Shown: positions 1 to 5,669 of the stretch, in pieces
Layout of the letters: each line of letters opens with the position of its first letter
How positions within the stretch are numbered: the first letter of the stretch is position 1
Origin: Holosporaceae bacterium
Lineage (GTDB): Bacteria > Pseudomonadota > Alphaproteobacteria > UBA3830
Assembly (NCBI GenBank): GCA_031262635.1
Contig: JAISHN010000031.1
Coordinates: 1 to 12,366, forward strand
DNA: 12,366 nt
Direction: 5' to 3'
The notes under the pieces: model-generated
The model's database searches: none
What the model was told of the DNA's origin: nothing
What the model saw: only the letters and a program-made list of their open reading frames with translations
Translations under genes and position numbers: made by a program

Positions 1-2
1 AT

Positions 3-293
3 AATAGACCAACCGTAAACTATAAACAAAATGTCGCTCCCTCCGAAATTTATCCGACTTTGTCTATCAAATCTGGTCAGGTAAAAATTATTGTGGAAGT
101 CAATTTAATTTATTCCTCCGGTTACAAATTTGGCGACGGATCGTCGTGCGGTAATGTCGCCCCTAATCGAGCGTTTGGATTTTGGATGTTGCCGCTTTAC
201 GGTCGCGTTCCTAATGGAGACGCATCATACTTCAACACAGTCGTCATTTTTACCCCGAAACCGGGATTATTTAACGAAACTAAGCCGTCGTGA
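3..293 (+). CDS. 3' end of an unrecognised protein (5' cut by window edge)
   Basis: One frame is open from base 3 to a TGA at 291-293, giving 96 residues with no stop. The reading continues to the window edge, so this is more likely the C-terminal part of a longer gene than a gene starting at the internal ATG at 60. The residues look protein-like: alternating hydrophobic stretches, many Gly/Asn/Tyr/Phe, the strings IIVEVNLIYSSGYKFG and AFGFWMLPLYGRVPNG, and a proline-containing tail, as in a beta-rich domain. No motif identifies a family. It runs convergently towards brnQ. Other frames over the same bases are also partly open, which lowers confidence. Confidence 0.45.
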   Translation, partial: NRPTVNYKQNVAPSEIYPTLSIKSGQVKIIVEVNLIYSSGYKFGDGSSCGNVAPNRAFGFWMLPLYGRVPNGDASYFNTVVIFTPKPGLFNETKPS

Positions 294-312
294 TGGGATT
301 GCCTCTTCCCTC

Positions 313-439
313 CGTCATCCTGAGCGAAGCGAAGGATCCACACGGCGAGTATGCCGGAAAAGCGTATGGATCCTCCTACTGCAAGCAGCCTCGAGGACGA
401 CGTAGAAGAAAGAATATCTCCGCTTTGCTCAGGATGACG
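313..439. repeat. Palindromic repeat element with inverted termini (MITE-like), 127 bp
   Basis: The left end reads CGTCATCCTGAGCGAAGCGA and the right end is its near-perfect inverse (CGCTTTGCTCAGGATGACG, ending at 439). Inside, at about 379-401, lies a further degenerate unit (GCAAGCAGCCTCGAGGACGACG) that matches the right end of the element at 1903-1992. There is no transposase or credible ORF, so if mobile it depends on factors elsewhere. It lies between two convergent genes, where its long stem could also help stop transcription; that is inference. Confidence 0.8.
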
Positions 440-479
440 AGAATACTTCATAACCACACAACCGCGCTAAATTAATTTT

Positions 480-1622
480 CTAGCCTATTATCCGCATTAA
501 TAAAACGACGACAAGTATTCCGTAGAACAAGATTTTCTTCAGCATATATTGTTCTTTGAAAAAAACGCCGGCGGCCGTCAGCGCGACGATTCCAGGATAC
601 AAAGCTTCGAGCGTTGGGGATAGGAATTTTATTATTCCGCCAAAATCGAACAGCGATATTAAAAAAGACGTAGCCGCGGTTGCGAGCAATACAAAACTGA
701 ACGCGTTCTCACCCAATTTAAACGCGGAGCATATATACTTTGCGTACATGGCGTTTAACGGCGCGACGCTCGTAAAACACGAAAGCGTTATTATTATCGC
801 TATAAACAACGCCGCGTAATCTCCCGCGACGTAATCCGTTATAACGACTAGTATCGACGACGGTTTCACATTCGTTAGCAAACTTGCAAAATGCGATCCA
901 AGATAAACCATGCAAAAATACGTAAACGCAAGCAGCGTCGACGCTAAAACGCTCGCTTTTACGGCGATTTTCACGGCGTCTTTCTTTGACGCGCCGGCTG
1001 GAAGCGATTCTCGTATTTGCGAAAAGATCAAAGCGGCGGAGAAAAACGCGAGCAGCAGATCCATCGTCTGATATCCGGCGACGAACCCTTCGCAAAACGC
1101 TCCGGCCGGCGGCAACGGCGCGTTTAATTCGCCGGAATGGGTCGTTCCGATCGCGAATACGACAAATATAGAAAGCAGCAGAATCGGAGTCATAACCTTG
1201 CCGATCACGTTGATCACTCGTCGATCGTTAAGCCCGACGAAAAAAGATCCGACGCAGAAAACGGCGCTAAACGCCCAAAGCGGCAAGTCGGGGATCAAGC
1301 GATTGACTCCGCCGTAGGCTACCGTCACGCATCTTGGCGCGACTCCAAACGGCCCTAAAAGAGATAAGGCCAAAAACGGCAAGACGGTTTTCGCCAGAGT
1401 TCCAACTTCTCCAAAAAACGAAGAACCGTCGCCGTGATGTCGTTTCAAGACGAAAAAAAGTCCGCAAAACGACAGAACTACGTCCGACAATATAAGTCCG
1501 GCGAATCCTAACGGCCAGTTCGCTTCGACGCTTTGCCCTATTTTGAGCGAAAACACTAAATTTCCCGCCCCAAAAAACATACCGAACAACGTTAAGCCGC
1601 AGGTAGTTATTAACTTAGTCAT
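480..1622 (-). CDS. brnQ: Branched-chain amino acid carrier, BrnQ/LIVCS family
   Basis: Inner-membrane secondary transporter of the LIVCS family, whose known members import Leu, Ile and Val with Na+ or H+. The ATG at 1622 (380 residues) is chosen over the upstream TTG at 1703: an AAAGG ribosome site lies 7 bases before the ATG, and the first helix MTKLITTCGLTLFGMFFGAG then starts as in the family. Family landmarks are visible: FFGAGNLVF (residues 16-24), VAPRCVTVAYGGV and AGYQTMDLLLAF. Long hydrophobic segments fill almost the whole length, consistent with about 11-12 membrane helices. It is slightly shorter than the usual 420-440 residues. The gene stands alone between repeat-filled spacers. 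Substrate choice cannot be read from sequence; the family call is firm. Amino-acid import fits a host-dependent lifestyle. Confidence 0.87.
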   Translation of the reverse strand: MTKLITTCGLTLFGMFFGAGNLVFSLKIGQSVEANWPLGFAGLILSDVVLSFCGLFFVLKRHHGDGSSFFGEVGTLAKTVLPFLALSLLGPFGVAPRCVTVAYGGVNRLIPDLPLWAFSAVFCVGSFFVGLNDRRVINVIGKVMTPILLLSIFVVFAIGTTHSGELNAPLPPAGAFCEGFVAGYQTMDLLLAFFSAALIFSQIRESLPAGASKKDAVKIAVKASVLASTLLAFTYFCMVYLGSHFASLLTNVKPSSILVVITDYVAGDYAALFIAIIITLSCFTSVAPLNAMYAKYICSAFKLGENAFSFVLLATAATSFLISLFDFGGIIKFLSPTLEALYPGIVALTAAGVFFKEQYMLKKILFYGILVVVLLMRIIG

Positions 1623-1629
1623 AGAAAAA

Positions 1630-1634
1630 CCTTT
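1630..1634 (-). promoter_or_regulatory. Ribosome binding site of brnQ
   Basis: AAAGG on the minus strand, 7 bases before the ATG at 1622. It decides the start, because the upstream TTG at 1703 has no comparable site and would add a non-conserved, non-membrane extension. Confidence 0.5.
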
Positions 1635-1740
1635 GGGGATAAATACTAAAAATTTAGTCGGTTGTATATAAAAAATACCGCCGTTATGCTCTAGCCGCCT
1701 CAATTCGCTAAGGCTCGTAAGGATGAAAAACCTCCTTTTT

Positions 1741-1841
1741 TACGTCGTTACGAAGAGGACAGAGTCCGACGCGGCGATCCAGCGATAAATAGCCGTTGTT
1801 TTTCTAGAGCGCTTCGTCGCTTCGCTTCTTGCAACGACGTA
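1741..1841. repeat. Palindromic repeat unit, 101 bp, TACGTCGTT ends
   Basis: The left end TACGTCGTTACGAAG and right end CTTCTTGCAACGACGTA are inverted copies with few mismatches. The internal GACGCGGCGATCC (1768-1780) recurs at 11193-11205 as GACGCGGCAATCC. The layout differs from the CGTCATCCTGAG elements, so this is a second, related family of dispersed palindromes. It carries no gene. Confidence 0.7.
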
Positions 1842-1870
1842 AAAGAATAGATGTTACCTCGCGTCAATCT

Positions 1871-1887
1871 TCTCCCGCAAGGGGAGA
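1871..1887. repeat. Short hairpin TCTCCC/GGGAGA
   Basis: A perfect 6-bp inverted repeat (TCTCCC, 5-base loop GCAAG, GGGAGA) followed by a purine-rich GGGAGA copy. Such CTCCC-GCAAG-GGGAG palindromes are common dispersed repeats in bacterial intergenic DNA. There is no T-run after it on either strand, so it is not called a terminator. Confidence 0.5.
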
Positions 1888-1902
1888 GGGAGACCTTCCT
1901 TC

Positions 1903-1992
1903 CGTCATCCTGAGCGAAGCGAGGGATCCAAGCGGCGAAGATATGCAAAAATTGTCTGAACCCTTCAGCCGCAAGCGGCCTCTAGAATGACG
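1903..1992. repeat. Second copy of CGTCATCCTGAG repeat element, 90 bp
   Basis: The left end is CGTCATCCTGAGCGAAGCGA, nearly identical to the element at 313, including the GGATCC just inside. The right end contains a GCCGC-AA-GCGGC hairpin and then CTCTAGAATGACG, an inverted and diverged version of the left end. It lies just downstream of the stop codon of the E2-like gene, leaving only a 27-base spacer. Confidence 0.78.
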
Positions 1993-2017
1993 CAAGAAAG
2001 AGCAAACCGAACTTGCT
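1991..2017 (-). terminator. Possible terminator of the E2-like gene
   Basis: Three bases beyond the stop codon a 6-bp stem (AGCAAG with TTTGCT, one G-T pair, loop TTCGG; 2001-2017) is followed on the minus strand by CTTTCTTGCG. The T-run is imperfect. On the plus strand the same stem is followed by TTTTT, so it could act in both directions or mainly against plus-strand read-through. The stem is short, so this is a weak call. Confidence 0.35.
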
Positions 2018-2019
2018 TT

Positions 2020-4227
2020 TTATCCCAATCCCAATATCTGCCAGCCTGGGTTTTCTACATAATTCCTTATATTCGACAGAAATTCCGAGGCTTTTCTGGT
2101 ATCGGAGATTCTATGATCGTATGACAGCGAGATATAGAGCATCGGCTTTATTTCCATCCCGTTGTCGGCGGCGACCGGTCGGTTGTGCATTTTGTGGACG
2201 CTCAGAGTTGCGACTTGAGGCGGAGTCAGCAAATCGGTTCCGATCAGAGAACCGTAAATTCCCGCGTTGATGACCGTGAACGAGCCGCCGGAAACTTCCT
2301 CAATTGATAAAGTCCCCTCCATAGCTCTCTTCGAAAGACGAATCATAGCTTTTTCTATCTCGGCGATCGTCAGTTTATCGGCCTGTCTGATGACCGGAGC
2401 CGCAATTCCGTCGTTTCCGCAGGTAATGATAGATATGTCGAAGTTGTTTTTGTATATAATCTCGTCGTCGCGAATATGAGCGTTGAAAACTCGATATTGT
2501 TTTAACGCGGCTACGGCGGCGGAAACGAAAAACGGAGTAAATCCTAGTCTTGTATCGTGTTTTTTTGCAAACGCTTCTCCAAAAGTTTTTTCCAAAGCTA
2601 AAATCGCGCTCATATCGACTTCGTTGGAGACGGTGGAAATAACGGACGCATCGTAGGAGTCTTTCATTTTTTCGAAAATACGTCGTCTCAACAAATCGAT
2701 CGGCTCGTTATGATCGCCTGGCGATTCAAAGAATTTCGGCTTGTTCCAATTATCTGCGTACAGCTCGGGCGGACCGTCGCGTTTTTCCATTTTTAGCAAT
2801 TTTTGAACAATCTCGGCCTCTTCCTCCAACTTAGCGCGTTTCTCGTAGGAAATTTCTTTGCGTAGGTCGCGCTCGTTTTCGCTAAGAATTTTTTCAAGAG
2901 GCTCTCTTCGCTCTTCCTCTTTTATTTCTTCCATTATTTCTTTTTCGGCGATTTCTTCCGCAAGACTCTCGCAAGAGCTTCGACCTATTTGCTCCGCGAT
3001 GGAACGCGCGAGCGAGCCGGCTATCGTCCGAATCTCGTCGCCGACGCTTCTTAAGATTTCCTCGCGCAGAGATTCCGCCTCGAAGGACGCTATTCTCGTC
3101 GCGTTTTCGATCAGCTCCTCGGCTTTATCCTTAGCGTCTTCCGCGGCTTCTTTTACAACGTCGGTAGACGCTTGAACTTCGTCGCTTACGGTTTTTAGGA
3201 TTTCATCCTTCAAAACTTTCGCTTCCTGAGAAGCCAGCTGAGCCGCCGCTTCGATTAATTCCTCCGTTTGAAAACGCGATTTTGCTTTAGCGCTTCTCAG
3301 GGCTTCTCTCACGATTTCGGCGGATTCTTTCGCCGCGTACTTGCGGGCGGAATGAAGAACGTCTTTTTTTATTTCCTTCGCTTCGGCTTTTGATTCGTCG
3401 ATGGCCGTTTCTATAATCTCTCTGGAAAGAACCTCGGCCTCGGCTTTCGCTTTTTCTTTCGCCTGAGCGATGGTTTCGTCTTCGACCGCTTCCGCTTTTC
3501 GCTTCGCTTCTTCTTCGGCTTTCTCAAGAATTTCTTTTTTAATATCTTCCGCCTCGAACAAAGCTTTTTCTTTAGCTTCTTCTATTAGCCTTATTTTAGT
3601 GTTTTCCGCTTCCTGGATAGAGCCTTCTACGATCTTTGCCCGCATTTCTCCGGCTTCTTTGCAGGCTTTTTCTTCGTATTCCTTGAATATTTTTGCTTTG
3701 AGTTCTTCCGCGTTAGCCAACGCCGACTTTTCAGCCTCTTCTAAGATTTTTTCCTTAAGCTTCGCCGCTTCTTTTTTAGCTTTGTTTTCCGCCTCTCTCA
3801 GAATTTCTATAAATTTTTCTTCCGTATGCTCTGAAATTTCTTCGGTCGTTTCGTCGATTAACGGAACGGATAGACTGTAGCCTTCGTCTCGAGTTTCCGC
3901 GATTTCTTCGTCGATTTTCTCTGCGACGGTCTCGGATAATTCCTCCGCTTCCTCAATTTCTTCGACAAGATTGGATATATCCGCGTCTAGATCCGTTTCA
4001 ACGATCGCGATTTTTGCGCCTTGAGTCGCGGAGGCTCCTTCGTCAATCAAAATCTTAACCAATATACAATCGTAACTTGACGTAATGCCGCACGCTACGG
4101 ACGGCGTTTCCGCGTCTGCGATTATTTCATTTTTCGAAATCCTGTCGCCTATTTTTTTATACCAAGCTGATAAAACGACTTCCTCGGAAGAATCGTCGAA
4201 ATTTGGAACTATTATATTTATGCGCAT
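2020..4227 (-). CDS. E2/SucB-like acyltransferase with non-lipoylatable N-domain and long helical repeat insert
   Basis: The ATG at 4227 (735 residues) is preferred to the upstream TTG at 4257 because MRINIIVP is a normal lipoyl-domain beginning. Residues 1-80 align without gaps to lipoyl domains, but the ETDK lysine site reads E40-T-P-S43, so the lipoylated Lys is Ser. Residues 81-140 are acidic linker. Residues 146-413 are Ala/Glu/Lys-rich helix in 19-residue units (e.g. AEKSALANAEELKAKIFKE) with some 15-residue ones, and residues 414-480 are more charged coil. Residues 509-735 are an E2 catalytic domain closest to SucB: STVSNEVDMSAILAL, KKHDTRLGFTPFFVSA, GGSFTVINAGIYGSL and SYDHRISD, with H705 and D709 matching the catalytic His and Asp of DHRxxDG (last Gly is Thr). 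No E3-binding domain is seen. Ordinary SucB is about 400 residues. Whether it is a working enzyme, an assembly part or a re-purposed scaffold is unknown. No E1 or E3 gene is nearby. Confidence 0.85.
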   Translation of the reverse strand: MRINIIVPNFDDSSEEVVLSAWYKKIGDRISKNEIIADAETPSVACGITSSYDCILVKILIDEGASATQGAKIAIVETDLDADISNLVEEIEEAEELSETVAEKIDEEIAETRDEGYSLSVPLIDETTEEISEHTEEKFIEILREAENKAKKEAAKLKEKILEEAEKSALANAEELKAKIFKEYEEKACKEAGEMRAKIVEGSIQEAENTKIRLIEEAKEKALFEAEDIKKEILEKAEEEAKRKAEAVEDETIAQAKEKAKAEAEVLSREIIETAIDESKAEAKEIKKDVLHSARKYAAKESAEIVREALRSAKAKSRFQTEELIEAAAQLASQEAKVLKDEILKTVSDEVQASTDVVKEAAEDAKDKAEELIENATRIASFEAESLREEILRSVGDEIRTIAGSLARSIAEQIGRSSCESLAEEIAEKEIMEEIKEEERREPLEKILSENERDLRKEISYEKRAKLEEEAEIVQKLLKMEKRDGPPELYADNWNKPKFFESPGDHNEPIDLLRRRIFEKMKDSYDASVISTVSNEVDMSAILALEKTFGEAFAKKHDTRLGFTPFFVSAAVAALKQYRVFNAHIRDDEIIYKNNFDISIITCGNDGIAAPVIRQADKLTIAEIEKAMIRLSKRAMEGTLSIEEVSGGSFTVINAGIYGSLIGTDLLTPPQVATLSVHKMHNRPVAADNGMEIKPMLYISLSYDHRISDTRKASEFLSNIRNYVENPGWQILGLG
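2989..3792 (-). repeat. 19-residue (57-bp) degenerate repeats inside the E2-like gene
   Basis: Codons 146-413. Units begin with Ala-(Glu/Lys), have Ala near position 9, a hydrophobic residue at 12 and Ile/Leu/Val pairs at 16-17. Clear 19-residue units start at residues 146, 165, 184, 218, 237, 256, 275, 294, 328, 376 and 395. Shorter units of 14-15 residues lie at 203, 313, 347 and 362. A longer duplication with an offset of 48 residues is visible: 321-352 against 369-400, 17 of 32 identical. Confidence 0.7.
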
Positions 4228-4429
4228 CTTCAACCGTCCATAGAATCCTAGGGACAATTAAAGCGCGAAAAAGTTTATTTTTCGTTAAAATAGACAAAAA
4301 ATATGCGTTATATTTAATTAGCTTGAGCTTTTGGCTCAATAATAACGAGAAATGGCGACGCGCTCCTAATAATCGTCGTCTTCGTCCGATATTTTTCAAA
4401 AAATTAATCTATTTTATTCATTTGTTTGC

Positions 4430-4460
4430 TTGACGAAAATTGCGTTTAGCGCGCTATTAT
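4430..4460 (+). promoter_or_regulatory. Candidate sigma70-type promoter of the fabD cluster
   Basis: TTGACG (4430-4435) and TATTAT (4455-4460) resemble -35 and -10 boxes, separated by 19 bases, which is longer than the ideal 17. A start of transcription near 4467 would place the upstream ATG (4459) inside the -10 box and leave about 20 bases of leader before the ATG at 4486, in agreement with the start chosen for fabD. Confidence 0.4.
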
Positions 4461-4475
4461 GTCGTTCGACGAACT

Positions 4476-4480
4476 GGAGG
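4476..4480 (+). promoter_or_regulatory. Ribosome binding site of fabD
   Basis: GGAGG, 5 bases before the ATG at 4486. It is the strongest Shine-Dalgarno site in the window and selects this ATG over the one at 4459, which has no such site. Confidence 0.75.
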
Positions 4481-4485
4481 AAAAT

Positions 4486-5427
4486 ATGCTTTTTATGTTT
4501 CCCGGGCAAGGATCTCAAAAAATAGGCATGGGGAAAGACGTTTACGACGCGTTTGAGTCTGCCGGAGACGTTTTTCGCGAAGTCGACGACGCGATTTCGT
4601 TTAAATTGTCGGATTTAATCTTTAACGGCTCGGAAGACGATCTGAAATCGACGGAAAACGCTCAGCCCGCGTTAATGGCGGTCAGCATGGCCTTCGTTCG
4701 AGTTCTTGAAAAAGAATTTGGAGTAAATATAGCGGAAAAGGCTCGATTTTTCGCCGGCCATTCTCTAGGAGAGTATACGGCGTTATGCGCGAGTCGCGCG
4801 ATCTCGCTTTCGGACGCGGCGAAGATTCTTAGATTGCGCGGGGCGGCGATGGCGAGAGCTTGCCCGATCGGCGGAGCGATGGCCGCGATTATCGGGCTAG
4901 ATATAGAAACCGTCGAGCAAATCGTAGGCGAATGCGCTTCCGATAAAGAAGTATTGCAAATTTCAAACGACAATTCCGTCGGACAAGTCGTGATCAGCGG
5001 ACATGAAAACGCCGTAAAGAAGGCCGCCGAAAAAGCGTCTTCTCGCGAGGCTAAAATGACGACTTTTTTAGAAGTCAGCGGACCTTTTCACTGTAAATTA
5101 ATGGAAAAAGCGGTAGACGAGGTTTCTGAAATTCTTGAAAAAACGGAATTCCGCCGTACAACGAAACCGATAATTTCCAACGTTACAGCGAAGGCGGAGA
5201 CGGACGGTTTCAAAGAACTGCTCAAGAGACAGATCGTCGAGCGAGTCAGATGGCGAGAAAGCGTTCTATTCGCGGAATCTCAAGGCGTTTCAAAATGCGT
5301 CGAAATCGGCTCGGGCAAAGTCCTCGCAGGACTGGTAAAACGAACGTCCCGCGCGATGGAGACGATTAACGTGAATTCGGTTGAGTCGTTGGAGAGCGGC
5401 GCGGGGCTGATGCAAAGCTTGCTCTAG
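4486..5427 (+). CDS. fabD: Malonyl-CoA:ACP transacylase
   Basis: Transfers malonyl from CoA to acyl carrier protein, supplying the elongation unit for type II fatty acid synthesis in the cytoplasm. With the start at 4486 the protein has 313 residues, as usual. Landmarks are MLFMFPGQGSQ at the N-terminus (oxyanion-loop GQGSQ), GHSLGE with the nucleophile Ser93, Arg118 in LRLRGAAM, and His202 in VSGPFHC. These match Ser92, Arg117 and His201 of E. coli FabD. The usual VSAPFHC has Gly for Ala here, which should be harmless. The family call is firm. It leads the envelope cluster and is followed after 7 bases by a small ORF, suggesting cotranscription. fabD usually sits with fabG/acpP/fabF, so its place upstream of uppS is less common. 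Confidence 0.95.
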   Translation: MLFMFPGQGSQKIGMGKDVYDAFESAGDVFREVDDAISFKLSDLIFNGSEDDLKSTENAQPALMAVSMAFVRVLEKEFGVNIAEKARFFAGHSLGEYTALCASRAISLSDAAKILRLRGAAMARACPIGGAMAAIIGLDIETVEQIVGECASDKEVLQISNDNSVGQVVISGHENAVKKAAEKASSREAKMTTFLEVSGPFHCKLMEKAVDEVSEILEKTEFRRTTKPIISNVTAKAETDGFKELLKRQIVERVRWRESVLFAESQGVSKCVEIGSGKVLAGLVKRTSRAMETINVNSVESLESGAGLMQSLL

Positions 5428-5434
5428 TTCGATT

Positions 5435-5626
5435 TTGGAAAAAATACGAGAGTATATCGTCGAACGTCCCTACGATTTAAGCGGCGGCTTTCTGTTCGCG
5501 AGGCTTATTGGCGAAATATTGGGATTAGAAAATAGAGAAGAGCCGTTTTTTCAATTTAAACTTCCCAACCGCAAAAAAAGCGTTTCATTGGATTTTTTGA
5601 TTCAGATTGTATATTTCATATATTAA
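5435..5626 (+). CDS. Small hypothetical protein between fabD and uppS
   Basis: 63 codons with a TTG start, 7 bases after the fabD stop and in a different frame. I do not recognise the product. Codon choice resembles the neighbouring genes (GAA/GTC/GGC/GCG mixture). The sequence looks protein-like: a basic/acidic start MEKIREYIVERPYDLSGG, an amphipathic middle and a hydrophobic end (DFLIQIVYFIY) that could touch the membrane. There is no clear Shine-Dalgarno site, so it would rely on coupling to fabD translation. It may be a genuine small protein or the remains of a longer gene. Confidence 0.35.
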   Translation: MEKIREYIVERPYDLSGGFLFARLIGEILGLENREEPFFQFKLPNRKKSVSLDFLIQIVYFIY

Positions 5627-5662
5627 TTTATGATAGAAAGCATAAAGTTTATGAAAGAAAGC
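5627..5662 (+). repeat. Direct repeat before uppS, 15 bp twice
   Basis: TTTATGATAGAAAGC (5627-5641) and TTTATGAAAGAAAGC (5648-5662) differ at one base and are 21 bp apart, ending 8 bases before the uppS GTG. The second copy supplies the only purine-rich stretch (GAAAG) available as a ribosome site. A 15-codon reading frame starts at the first ATG (5630) and stops at 5677, overlapping the uppS start. Confidence 0.45.
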
Positions 5663-5669
5663 GATTATA

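Larger units (their letters stand above)
4228..4485. promoter_or_regulatory. Divergent AT-rich intergenic region between the E2-like gene and fabD
   Basis: 258 bp without a credible gene. It must carry the start signals of both the minus-strand E2-like gene and the plus-strand envelope cluster. A candidate promoter for fabD is described separately; no clear -35/-10 pair was found for the leftward gene. Short ORFs here are AT-rich and lack family features. Confidence 0.5.

Noticed and set aside
718..1095. 125-codon Arg-rich ORF on the - strand
   Set aside because: It is an alternative frame within brnQ with no membrane segments or recognisable motif.
1748..1948. 66-codon ORF on the - strand between brnQ and the E2-like gene
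   Set aside because: It is composed of repeat-element sequence (the string IPRFAQDDG is the translated CGTCATCCTGAG repeat), not a gene.
2858..3880. Ser-rich ORFs on the + strand (2858-3175 and 3470-3880)
   Set aside because: They are antisense to the Ala/Glu/Lys-rich repeats of the E2-like gene. Glu and Lys codons read backwards give Ser, Phe and Leu codons and few stops, so these are shadows.
4157..4433. Short ORFs on both strands in the E2-like/fabD spacer
   Set aside because: AT-rich, no ribosome site or family features, overlapping each other and the needed promoter region.
4459..4461. ATG at 4459 as fabD start
   Set aside because: It has no ribosome site and lies in a candidate -10 box. 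The ATG at 4486 has GGAGG and puts the active-site Ser at position 93, as in the family.
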